Source of the DNA: Pedobacter sp. L105
GTDB taxonomy: Bacteria; Bacteroidota; Bacteroidia; Sphingobacteriales; Sphingobacteriaceae
Assembly: GCF_009765875.1 (NCBI RefSeq)
Contig: NZ_LMUP01000002.1
Span: 124,001 to 188,000 of the forward strand
Reading direction: 5' to 3'
DNA: 64,000 nucleotides
Shown: piece by piece, positions 35,767 to 43,959 of the stretch
Layout: every line of letters begins with the position of its first letter
How positions within the stretch are numbered: the stretch's first letter is position 1
Program-made: the position numbers and the translations under genes
Notes under the pieces: model-generated
Databases searched by the model: none
Seen by the model: the letters and a program-made list of their open reading frames with translations, nothing else
Told to the model about the DNA's origin: nothing

Positions 35767-38196
35767 TTAGAACCTGTATCCTATACTGCCCGCAACAGTA
35801 CGCGGAGCCATGGGCTCTAAGGTAGACCAACCTTTGTAGTATTCTTTATCTGTCAGGTTGTTCACCTTAAGGGCAAAGGTAAAAGGGCCTGTTGCATAGG
35901 AAACTGAAGCGTTGAGCACAGTGTAAGATGGCAGGGCAAATACGCCTGTAGTAGCCCTGTTAAGGATCATATTTTTGCCGGCATAATTTCCACCAAAACC
36001 AAAACCTAACCCTTTTACTGATCCTGTCATAATTCTATAATTTAGCCATAGGTTCACCAGGTCTGCAGGCCCGGCGCTTTCTGGTCTTCTGCCTTCGTAA
36101 TCTGCGCTTGAATTGGTTAACTTACTTGTATTTTTAGTGTATCCGGCAATAATGTCAAAACCAGTAAAAGGACTTGCATTTACCTGAAATTCAAAACCTT
36201 TACTTAGGTTATTACCACCCTGGGTATAGGTATTCGGTAAAGCACCGGTTAAAATCACATTAGATACTTTGATATCATAATAACTTAACGAAGCACTTAA
36301 CTTTCCATCAAAAAGGTCTGTTTTAATACCAGTTTCCCACTGATTAGCTTCTTCTGGTTTAAATGTAATGGTTTTAGATATCCCGTTATCATCGTAATTT
36401 ACAGGGGCAGAATTGGTGAACCCATTCATGTAATTACCAAATACGGATAACTTATCTTTAAGTAGCTGATAAACCAATCCGAATTTAGGAGATAAGGCAG
36501 TCTGACCATATTTGTCTGCTGCTGCAATAGTTAATCCGCTATTCTGAAACCTGTCGATACGTAAACTTGCCATTGCTGATAGGCTTGACGTAATGTTCAA
36601 TACATCTGATACATAAGCGCTATAAGTTTGCTGATTGGTATTGCTATTGTTTGCAGTTCCGCTTTTGGCGATCAATGCATCTACACCCTGACTGGTTAGC
36701 ACACCCGTATCTTTTCCTCCGGGGCCTAAAGTTACAATCCCATCAGCTACATAATTAGAACTGTTGTCAATAGAAGTTCTGTTAAAATAATCCAGACCAG
36801 CAACTACACGGTTACGCAAACCGCCGATCTTAAAATCGCCATTAAAATTCTGCTGAATATCAGTAGTCTCTGTAGTCGTATTCTGATAGTTCAAAGAACG
36901 TGTGAAACTTGAAGGCACATTGGGATAGCCAGCGATGAAAGCTTTGGTGCTATCCCGGTACGAGTTTTCATATAAATAAGAATAATAACCTTTTGATTTA
37001 GCAGATCCTCTTGAGATAACGGTTTGTGAAGTCCACTCATCAGAGATTTTATACACCATCTGTGCCTGCATACTTGAAACCGGGTTACTGATACCCAGGC
37101 TATTGCTGGTATAGGATTTTTTAGGATTATAGCCTAAACCACCCAGGTTATCGGTTTTTACAACATCTGCGCGGTTGAAAAACAGCATGGTAGGATTCGT
37201 ATTTTCTGAACTTAAGAACTGAGTATTTAAGCTAAGGGTAAGCCTGTCATTTACTTTGTAAGTTAACGAAGGGGCAACAAATCTTGTTTTCTTAAACCCT
37301 GCATCCTGCCAGCTGTTCTCGTCCTGGTAGGCGGCATTCATTCTAAATAGTACTTTGTGATCTTTATCTAATGGCGTATTGATATCTGCTGTAATCCGGT
37401 TCAGTCCATAACTGCCAGCGGTGTAATTGACTTCAACAGCTGTTGCATCAAAGGGTTGTTTGGTGACTACGTTGATCAATCCTCCGTAAGAAACCAGGCT
37501 ACTGCCATATAATGTTCCTGAAGGACCTTTTACCACTTCAATACGTTCGATATTGGAAATATCCAAACTTCCATTGGTTAAACCCGGTAAACCGTTAACC
37601 AAAGTAGGCTGAACGGCAAAACCTCTTAAAGAGAAGTAACCTGCACCATCTCCTCCGCGGCCTGTTGACGACCATAATTTGTCTACTCCAGGAGCATTTT
37701 TCAAGGCATCATCAAAATTCGTAATCACCTGATCGGCCATCAGTTCTTTGGAAACCACGGAGTATACCTGCGGATTTTCCAAATCTTTCAATGGCATTTT
37801 TGATACAAACTGACTTTGCTTAACGGAATACTTATTCGTTTTAGCTCCATTTACTGTTACTTCATTGAGCTGCTCGCTGGTGGCGTGGAGCGTGATATCT
37901 GTGATTAAGGTTTCACCAGCTGTAACTGTAACTTCCTGTGATACCGGATTAATACCTACCAGACGGGCGGTAAGGGTATAATTTCCGGCTGGAATATTTT
38001 TTAACGAGTAATGACCGTGCTGGTCGGCCATAACACTCCCAACTCCTTTAATAGATAAAGTAACCAGGTCGGCAGGTACGCCATCCGAGGTCTTCACGGT
38101 TCCTTTAACGCTTCCGTTTTTTGTTTGTCCGATGGCGTTTATGGCCAGGAATAGCAGCATCACAGCTGTAAAGTAAATTTTTGAATTGATAAACAT
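35767..38196 (-). CDS. TonB-dependent siderophore-type receptor
   Basis: An outer-membrane receptor of 809 residues from the chosen start. A frame-extending ATG at 38235 would add 13 residues, but the ATG at 38196 gives a proper signal peptide (FINSKIYFTAVMLLFLAINAIGQ, cleavage near residue 23). It continues with a CarboxypepD_reg domain (SVKGTVKTSDGVPADLVTL, about 28-110), a plug with MPLKDLENPQVYSVVSKELM, NFDDALKNAPGV, SLRGFAVQPTLVNG and IERIEVVKGPSGTLYGSSLVSYGGLINVVTKQP, then a barrel ending YRF. The plug pattern matches receptors for ferric siderophores. A 10-bp inverted repeat ends one base before the start codon, suggesting regulated expression. The gene is monocistronic. Confidence 0.92.
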   Translation of the reverse strand: MFINSKIYFTAVMLLFLAINAIGQTKNGSVKGTVKTSDGVPADLVTLSIKGVGSVMADQHGHYSLKNIPAGNYTLTARLVGINPVSQEVTVTAGETLITDITLHATSEQLNEVTVNGAKTNKYSVKQSQFVSKMPLKDLENPQVYSVVSKELMADQVITNFDDALKNAPGVDKLWSSTGRGGDGAGYFSLRGFAVQPTLVNGLPGLTNGSLDISNIERIEVVKGPSGTLYGSSLVSYGGLINVVTKQPFDATAVEVNYTAGSYGLNRITADINTPLDKDHKVLFRMNAAYQDENSWQDAGFKKTRFVAPSLTYKVNDRLTLSLNTQFLSSENTNPTMLFFNRADVVKTDNLGGLGYNPKKSYTSNSLGISNPVSSMQAQMVYKISDEWTSQTVISRGSAKSKGYYSYLYENSYRDSTKAFIAGYPNVPSSFTRSLNYQNTTTETTDIQQNFNGDFKIGGLRNRVVAGLDYFNRTSIDNSSNYVADGIVTLGPGGKDTGVLTSQGVDALIAKSGTANNSNTNQQTYSAYVSDVLNITSSLSAMASLRIDRFQNSGLTIAAADKYGQTALSPKFGLVYQLLKDKLSVFGNYMNGFTNSAPVNYDDNGISKTITFKPEEANQWETGIKTDLFDGKLSASLSYYDIKVSNVILTGALPNTYTQGGNNLSKGFEFQVNASPFTGFDIIAGYTKNTSKLTNSSADYEGRRPESAGPADLVNLWLNYRIMTGSVKGLGFGFGGNYAGKNMILNRATTGVFALPSYTVLNASVSYATGPFTFALKVNNLTDKEYYKGWSTLEPMAPRTVAGSIGYRF

Positions 38197-38197
38197 G

Positions 38198-38235
38198 TTG
38201 TCGATAAGTTGCTTATTTAGATTAATTATCGACAA
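38198..38235 (-). promoter_or_regulatory. Leader inverted repeat at the TonB receptor start codon
   Basis: Perfect 10-bp arms ttgtcgataa (38198-38207) and ttatcgacaa (38226-38235) with an 18-nt spacer end one base before the start ATG. In mRNA this could form a hairpin masking the initiation region; in DNA it could be an operator. It is too close to the start to be upstream of the promoter. Confidence 0.5.
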
Positions 38236-38529
38236 ACATACAATAAATCGGCTAGCGTTAACACTCTATTTAGAACGATTACTACATAAGACAATAAAAT
38301 GACAATTAACCTGATTGAGCTTAATTATGTCCGGCTGTAATCTGGAGCAGATATAATTTAAAGTTCAAATGCTTACTCCTATCCCCCGAAGTTGTAACCC
38401 GGATGTAATTAATTCAGTTAAAAAAAACAAATCGGGAGGGTAATTGCTATATAAGCATCTATAAAATTAATCCTGTGGCAGCTTAGATTCAACCGGCTAC
38501 TGCGGGGCAATTACCTTAAAGATTGAATT

Positions 38530-39330
38530 ATGAAAAACACGATTGTATTTATTCACGGAATGTTCCAGAATCCAAAAAGCTGGGAAAAATGGATGGACTT
38601 CTTTGTAGCCAAAGGATATAACTGCCTGGCACCGGCCTGGCCATTACATGAAGGTGATCCGGCATTTCTGCGGGAAAACCCATCTGAAGAACTAGGAAAG
38701 CTAAGTTTGGAAGAGGTGGTTGCCAAAATAGAAACACTGGTTTATTCGCTGCCAGAAAAGCCTATCGTTATAGGCCATTCAGTTGGAGGTTTGATTGTTC
38801 AGCGACTGGCAAATCTAGATATGATAAAAGCTGGTATTGCCATTAGCTCAGTTGCCCCAAATGGAATGATCGACTTTAGCTGGCCATTTATCAAAAATGC
38901 AGCTACTATCGCGAACCCCATTAAAGGTAATGATCCTATTTATATGGACCTGGAAACTTTCCAGGGATCATTTGCGAATACGTTAAGTGATGAGGAAGCA
39001 CCCGCTGCCTTTGCAGAAACTGCTGTACATGACAGCAGGAATATATTCCGCGACTGTATGGGTGAATTCGGTAAACTTGATATCGACATCCCTCACCCTC
39101 CTTTATTATTTGTTGCAGGAGAAAAGGATCAGATCTGCCCGGCCGACCTGGTAGAGAAAAATGCAAAAGCTTATACTGATGGAAACAGCACTGTTGCTTA
39201 TGAGGTATTTCCTGAACGCAGCCATTATATCTGCAATGAACCAGGCTGGGAAGAAGTAGCTTCTTCTATTGAAGGCTGGCTTCAAACACAGCAGGAGGTG
39301 GTAGTAGAAGAACCACAAAAATTCCTTTAA
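38530..39330 (+). CDS. Alpha/beta-hydrolase family protein
   Basis: A 266-residue soluble hydrolase. The nucleophile elbow is GHSVGGL with Ser84; the oxyanion-side motif FIHGMFQNPKSWEKW is near the N-terminus; the acid is probably in FVAGEKDQICPADLV (about 195-210), and the general base His is in ERSHYICNEPGW (about 236-240). No signal peptide is present, so it acts in the cytoplasm. Substrate is unknown; esterase or C-C hydrolase activity is possible. The gene is preceded by a 294-bp gap without another gene and ends at a bidirectional terminator shared with the Hint-protein gene. Confidence 0.88.
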   Translation: MKNTIVFIHGMFQNPKSWEKWMDFFVAKGYNCLAPAWPLHEGDPAFLRENPSEELGKLSLEEVVAKIETLVYSLPEKPIVIGHSVGGLIVQRLANLDMIKAGIAISSVAPNGMIDFSWPFIKNAATIANPIKGNDPIYMDLETFQGSFANTLSDEEAPAAFAETAVHDSRNIFRDCMGEFGKLDIDIPHPPLLFVAGEKDQICPADLVEKNAKAYTDGNSTVAYEVFPERSHYICNEPGWEEVASSIEGWLQTQQEVVVEEPQKFL

Positions 39331-39347
39331 TCTTTAATAAGGATGAT

Positions 39348-39390
39348 ACAATAAAGCCTCAACTGATATAAACAGAAGAGGCTTTATTGT
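39348..39390. terminator. Bidirectional terminator
   Basis: A perfect 13-bp stem acaataaagcctc (39348-39360) / gaggctttattgt (39378-39390) with a 17-nt loop lies between the convergent hydrolase and Hint-protein genes. A T-rich stretch follows on the plus strand. Confidence 0.75.
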
Positions 39391-39410
39391 TTATTAATAT
39401 TTTACGATCA

Positions 39411-40412
39411 TCATTTTTGCATCACCATTACCCCGTTCATTACAAAAGTACTTCCTCCATCGGCCACTATATTATATACTTTTTGTGTGCCTCCTGCATG
39501 TTCATCTTTTTTCCAGACTGTATAGACATCATACTTACCGGTAGCTTCATTCAGGCACAATACTTCTTGTCCTTCTTTTACTTCACCAATTTTCAGGTTG
39601 CCTTCTTTGGTTCGCATTGGGTGATTTGGAGTGGCTTTTAAAACCCTCGTGCTTAAGTGTATCTCTTTTCCGGCTAGTGTATTCCTGTTTTTAACGGCAA
39701 TGAGTACCAGATTGGTTAAAGCATAATTCTTAGCATCATGTACAGTGAGTTCTTTCACTTTAACTGCAGATGCCAGTTTAGTTTTCGGATCAACGGTAAT
39801 GATCTCGTCGCCTGCTTTGATATCCTTCAATAGTTTTGTGGTTCCGCCGTTCATTGTTACTTCTTCATCCCCGGGAAAGCAAATATCATTTCCGTAAGTA
39901 GCTTCCTCTTCAGAAGTATTTTTGCCATTGTTCAGCACCTTGTATTGCTGATAGCTTAGTTCTCTTGAAAGAATATAGGACAATTTTAAGATATAGTTCT
40001 TTTCCTCCTTATTGATGTTGTCAATATCCTGGAAATACTTGTCCCACACTTTTCCATCGGCAGTATAATCTGGCACCAGGGCTTCGTATACCCTACCTTT
40101 TTCTGTGGTATAAAAAACCAGCAGACCAATTTCCTGCATACCATCTTTGGCAATTAGCTTATACAGATCGATCCTTTTTTTCAGTCCGTCGTCTCCGGTG
40201 ATAAAAAATGGCTTACGTGCCTGGTAACGATCAAGAATATAAGTATTATCAAATTTCACATAACTGTCCTTATCCAGGTCTGCGATGGCAAAAGTTTTGG
40301 CTTTATCATACTCCGCCATGGTTAAAGGACGTGGATTAACAGTTTTTGTTTGTGCCTGCGCGGTATTCAGGGCAGCGGCAAACGATAAAATAAATAGGAA
40401 TTTTTTATACAT
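39411..40412 (-). CDS. Secreted protein with C-terminal Hint (Hedgehog/intein) domain
   Basis: From the ATG at 40412 the protein has 333 residues and a clean signal peptide (cleavage AQA-Q near residue 20); longer in-frame starts at 40427 or 40493 would spoil it or overlap the upstream gene. Residues 22-175 form an unrecognised Tyr/Asp/Lys-rich domain. Residues 178-333 form a Hint domain. It starts at the nucleophile Cys178 (CFPGDEEVTMNGGTTKLLKDIKAGDEIITVD), and block B is TPNH with Thr261 and His264. The closing strand is VYNIVADGGSTFVMNGVMV, like the intein ending VYNLxVxxxHxFxVNGxLVHN but without the terminal His-Asn. It can thus probably form the Cys thioester but not complete splicing, like Hedgehog. 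It is the last gene of an operon with two Tat-exported enzymes. Confidence 0.8.
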   Translation of the reverse strand: MYKKFLFILSFAAALNTAQAQTKTVNPRPLTMAEYDKAKTFAIADLDKDSYVKFDNTYILDRYQARKPFFITGDDGLKKRIDLYKLIAKDGMQEIGLLVFYTTEKGRVYEALVPDYTADGKVWDKYFQDIDNINKEEKNYILKLSYILSRELSYQQYKVLNNGKNTSEEEATYGNDICFPGDEEVTMNGGTTKLLKDIKAGDEIITVDPKTKLASAVKVKELTVHDAKNYALTNLVLIAVKNRNTLAGKEIHLSTRVLKATPNHPMRTKEGNLKIGEVKEGQEVLCLNEATGKYDVYTVWKKDEHAGGTQKVYNIVADGGSTFVMNGVMVMQK

Positions 40413-40437
40413 ATATCTTTTAATCATTAAATCAATT

Positions 40438-41610
40438 TTAGGAAAGCTGCTTAAAAGCATCGGCAAAAGCCTGCATTTCATCCATACGGCCAATACTTAC
40501 ACGGCACCAGTCTTTGTCGTTAAACTTCCAGGTACGGATACCCACACCACGGTTTGACATTTCCTGTGCAAAACGTGCGCCTGCCATTTTTATGGGGAAC
40601 ATCACAAAGTTGGCCGAAGAGGGGATATAATCATATCCTTCCTTTTTCAATACGCCGTACAAATATTCCTTTGAAGCCAGTGTTTTCTTTAGAGCCTCCT
40701 GCAGGAAATCCTTTTCCTGATAACCGGCTATGGCAGCAGCTACAGTTGGCGCAGACATGCTCATAGAACCAACAGCATATTTTGCAATTGCTTTTAAGGT
40801 ATCAGGCTGCGCAATAACATAACCGCAGCGCAAACCTGCAAACCCATAAAGTTTAGAGAAAGTACGGGCAACAATGATGTTGCTGCCGCTTTTTACCATG
40901 CTGATCATGCTTGCTCCCTGCGGATCCGGCAAATAATCAATATAGGCTTCATCAACAAATACAGGGACTTTTTTACTTATACGTTCGCAAAAAGCTTTTA
41001 ATTTTGCGGTATCCAGTACCGTTCCGGTAGGGTTATTTGGGTTACAGATATAAACCAACCCGGTGTTGCTGGTAATCTTTGCTTCCATCGCATCCAGATC
41101 CAGCTTGTAATCAGCTGTCAGAGGTACTTTTATCCATTTGGCACCTAAATGTTCAGCATCCGAAGGAAGGCTGTTGTAAGAAGGATCTCCTGTAATAATT
41201 TCAGCACCGTTCTTTCCATAGAACATTCCCGCTGCCAGTAATAAGGGAGATGAACCGGCATCCATCAGGATATTACCTTCACTAATTCCTTCATAAGCTG
41301 CAATTTTTCCTGTAAGCTCATGCATACGCATAAACGGATATTGATAGCTCATATCCAGTGCGTCCTGCATTGCTTTTTTCACTTCGGGAGAAGGCCCGAA
41401 AGGGTTTTCATTAGCTAGTAACCTGGCTTTCATTAAAGGTGGGGATTCCAAAATAGCGGTCTGTTCTGCTATCCTGTCGTTAAAAACCACCTGCTGTATC
41501 CTTTTAGGCATTGCAGCTAGTTTACCTATGGTACCTGAAAGGAAAGCTGTGCCTCCTGCAAGTAAGGCGGTTGATTTAATCCAATTTCTGCGGTTTATTG
41601 AGTTTGCCAT
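40438..41610 (-). CDS. Tat-exported PLP-dependent aminotransferase, histidinol-phosphate-aminotransferase-like
   Basis: A 390-residue fold-type I aminotransferase of the HisC-like group. The N-terminus is a twin-arginine signal (NRRNWIKSTALLAGGTAFLSG; Arg7-Arg8), so the folded, PLP-loaded enzyme should be exported to the periplasm, unlike biosynthetic HisC. Key residues: LANENPFGPSP near the N-terminus, ICNPNNPTGT (189-197), VDEAYIDY with Asp220, Schiff-base Lys253 in TFSKLYGFAGLRCGY. Likely substrate is an amino acid or amino-acid-like compound. It starts 20 nt after the flavin amine oxidase gene and ends 25 nt before the Hint-protein start, so the three are one operon. Confidence 0.88.
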   Translation of the reverse strand: MANSINRRNWIKSTALLAGGTAFLSGTIGKLAAMPKRIQQVVFNDRIAEQTAILESPPLMKARLLANENPFGPSPEVKKAMQDALDMSYQYPFMRMHELTGKIAAYEGISEGNILMDAGSSPLLLAAGMFYGKNGAEIITGDPSYNSLPSDAEHLGAKWIKVPLTADYKLDLDAMEAKITSNTGLVYICNPNNPTGTVLDTAKLKAFCERISKKVPVFVDEAYIDYLPDPQGASMISMVKSGSNIIVARTFSKLYGFAGLRCGYVIAQPDTLKAIAKYAVGSMSMSAPTVAAAIAGYQEKDFLQEALKKTLASKEYLYGVLKKEGYDYIPSSANFVMFPIKMAGARFAQEMSNRGVGIRTWKFNDKDWCRVSIGRMDEMQAFADAFKQLS

Positions 41611-41630
41611 AATTGAGAGTTTTAGTTGAT

Positions 41631-43223
41631 TTATCCTTGAGTTGATTTTGCGGGGTAAGCTACCCTGGCTTCGGTTACCCTGCTATGTACAGAAGCCACT
41701 ACACTTCTGGCCGATTCAAATGCCCCGGCCATCCATGCGTTTAAATAAGTGAGGTGCTCCCCTGCGAAATAAACATTCCCGTCTGGTTTTAATAAAACAG
41801 GATATGCGTTTTTCCGGGTATCGGCGTTGTATACTGCCCAGCCCCCCATATTGTATTTTGTTTTATGCCAGCTCACTGAAAAAGAACTTTCAAACTCGTG
41901 ATCATATTGCGGATGAATGAGCCTCCCTTTCTGCAAGGCCAGCTTTTCCCGGTCGGCATAACTTAACTCACCTACCTGCTGTGCTTTTTCATTAAAATTA
42001 TAATACCCTATCAGGATCCCCTTTTTGTCGAGATAATCATAAGAAGGATAAAATATTTGTGTCAACTGATTATTGGTATGGGTAATCCCTCCGTAAATAT
42101 GTTCATCCTCTTCCCAAAAGCGGCGTTTAAACTGTAAGCCAATTTTTCCAGTCTGGTTATAACCGATATAGTCTATCGCACGGTTTACATCAGAAGAAAA
42201 ATTAGTACTGACATTACTTAATACGGGTAAAGGCAAGGTACAGATACAAAGATCTGCACTTATTTCATGGTTACCGAGATGATCTTTATATACGATCTTA
42301 ACCCCATCCGTCACATTATTGATAGCGGTTACTTCAGCACCCATTTTAAGCATAGGGCTGATTTTTTTCTCCAGCGCTTTAGCGATCCTGTCCATACCGC
42401 CTACGGCCTGGAACATCGTCATCTGCAATTCATAAGTATATTCAGCTACGTTATAAAAGTCGGGGTCCATCAAGCCTGAATGTAAAATATCGGCCAGTTT
42501 ATGCGGATCGGCAATACGTCCTGGTTTATTTCCCGCCCCAGGAGACTCAATATATCCCCTGCGTGCGGATGCTTTATATAACTTATCAGCATCCAGCCCT
42601 CCTTCTGCCATCAGGTATTCAATTATTTTTTGCCCGTCTTCTTTGGTCAGCGGGCTATCCAGGCTGGCATGGTCCATACTTTTAGCAAGCAGCTCTGCCA
42701 TGTATCCCCTTACATCATTATGCACTTCCCTGTTACGTACTTTTTTATTGGATAAAGGCCCGTTTCCTTCAGCAAAATAATAGGCACTTTCGTTTACATT
42801 GTTATATACCTGGATGGGCACGCCCAATTCTTTACAATAATGAAGTGTAAGCTCGTGGTTATGCGGAATGCGGGAAGGCCCTGCATTAAAATACTGTCCG
42901 TCATCAAATTTAGCGGTTACCAATGGTTTGTCGGCCTCCGTATGGGTACTGCCATTTCTTATGCTCCAGCAACGGCCGCCCGCTCTTTCCCTTGCTTCCA
43001 GTACAGTACATTGGTAGCCCAGCTTATTGAGTTCATAAGCCGCAGTCATACCAGCAAGGCCTGCACCCAGAATAATTACTTTTTTACCATTAGCATTACC
43101 CTCCAAATCAAAAGCATAAGCTGGCGCTGGTTTGATTAAGCCTAAAGCCATTATTGCAGGATAAGCACTGCCTGCTAACAGGCTGCTTTTACTGAGAAAG
43201 TCACGTCTGGAAATAGATTTCAA
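41631..43223 (-). CDS. Tat-exported flavin monoamine / L-amino-acid oxidase family protein
   Basis: A 530-residue flavoenzyme. The N-terminus SRRDFLSKSSLLAG (Arg6-Arg7) is a twin-arginine signal. The FAD-binding Rossmann motif is IILGAGLAGMTAAYEL (Gly53, Gly55, Gly58) with Glu76 at the end of strand 2 (TVLEARERAGGRCW). The C-terminal flavin motif is GNVYFAGEHLTYLNAWMAGAFESARSV. This is the pattern of L-amino-acid and monoamine oxidases, which oxidise amines to imines and release hydrogen peroxide. It is the first gene of the operon with a Tat-exported aminotransferase and a Hint-domain protein. A 458-bp, very AT-rich upstream region carries its promoter. Confidence 0.9.
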   Translation of the reverse strand: MKSISRRDFLSKSSLLAGSAYPAIMALGLIKPAPAYAFDLEGNANGKKVIILGAGLAGMTAAYELNKLGYQCTVLEARERAGGRCWSIRNGSTHTEADKPLVTAKFDDGQYFNAGPSRIPHNHELTLHYCKELGVPIQVYNNVNESAYYFAEGNGPLSNKKVRNREVHNDVRGYMAELLAKSMDHASLDSPLTKEDGQKIIEYLMAEGGLDADKLYKASARRGYIESPGAGNKPGRIADPHKLADILHSGLMDPDFYNVAEYTYELQMTMFQAVGGMDRIAKALEKKISPMLKMGAEVTAINNVTDGVKIVYKDHLGNHEISADLCICTLPLPVLSNVSTNFSSDVNRAIDYIGYNQTGKIGLQFKRRFWEEDEHIYGGITHTNNQLTQIFYPSYDYLDKKGILIGYYNFNEKAQQVGELSYADREKLALQKGRLIHPQYDHEFESSFSVSWHKTKYNMGGWAVYNADTRKNAYPVLLKPDGNVYFAGEHLTYLNAWMAGAFESARSVVASVHSRVTEARVAYPAKSTQG

Positions 43224-43681
43224 AATAGTAGAGAGGTTTTTACTATAAATTTAACATAAAAATCAATATCATATAACAAACAACCTAATTATAAGACATT
43301 TTTCATGTAAAAATATTATATCACACCGCAATTCAAATAAAATACAACATAAAACACATACAATAAACAATTTCAGTAGCAATAATCATATATAAATACT
43401 CATAAAAATAATAAATCGAACATTATAACATCAATATTATTGAAATAAACATATAAATCGTAAATAAATCTAATTAATACAACTAATCTAACCTCAATCT
43501 GTTGGATAAAGTTCTAAGATTTAAAATTTCAGTCATTGGGTAGCAGATGATCACCGTTTAAAATGAACAAATTGAATAAGGAAGAAATCAAAATCTTAAT
43601 GAGCAATGATTAACTTTATAAGACATACAGTTGCAACAGTACCTCACTACACTAGCTATCAACCATTTAAAAACCTGAAAT
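43224..43681. other. AT-rich gene-free interval upstream of the amine oxidase operon
   Basis: 458 bp with very low GC and no credible gene on either strand; it contains many short A/T runs (roughly 43260-43500). It must hold the promoters of the divergent amine-oxidase operon and the zinc-finger gene. I see no strong TAnnTTTG match or large repeat in it. Confidence 0.6.
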
Positions 43682-43954
43682 ATGAAAGTACAGGAACTAT
43701 GTCCCCATTTAACAACACTAACCGAAGTAACAATAGAAAATGGATATGTCTGTGAAGAATGTATGAAACAAAACAGGCAATGGGTTCATCTTCGCACCTG
43801 TCAAACCTGCGGAATAACTTTATGCTGTGATGATTCTCCTCAAGCCCATATGAGTTTGCATATCAAAAAAAGTCACCATGCAGTGATTGCATCTGCCGAA
43901 CCGGGTGAACGCTGGTTATGGTGTTATACGGATAATAGTTTTTCAGAGTATTGA
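43682..43954 (+). CDS. UBP-type zinc-finger protein
   Basis: A 90-residue single-domain protein. The zinc-ligand pattern of ZnF-UBP is clear: Cys7/His9, Cys24/Cys27, Cys40/Cys43, Cys48 or Cys49, and His56/His60/His66, with the typical WVHLRTCQTCGITLCCDDSP core and GERWLWCYTD at the end. In eukaryotes this fold binds the C-terminal Gly-Gly of ubiquitin. Stand-alone bacterial versions are known, but their ligand is not established to my knowledge. It is small, cytoplasmic and transcribed alone toward the metallo-hydrolase gene, whose end lies 5 nt away. Confidence 0.85.
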   Translation: MKVQELCPHLTTLTEVTIENGYVCEECMKQNRQWVHLRTCQTCGITLCCDDSPQAHMSLHIKKSHHAVIASAEPGERWLWCYTDNSFSEY

Positions 43955-43959
43955 ATTCA

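Noticed and set aside
35767..38235. TonB receptor as a SusC-type protein
   Set aside because: It has the CarboxypepD_reg domain but lacks the SusC linker and DASAAAIYGSRA plug signature, has no SusD neighbour, and its plug fits siderophore receptors.
40413..40493. Extended N-terminus of the Hint protein (ATG at 40493)
   Set aside because: It would overlap the aminotransferase gene and bury the signal peptide; the ATG at 40412 gives a standard Sec signal.
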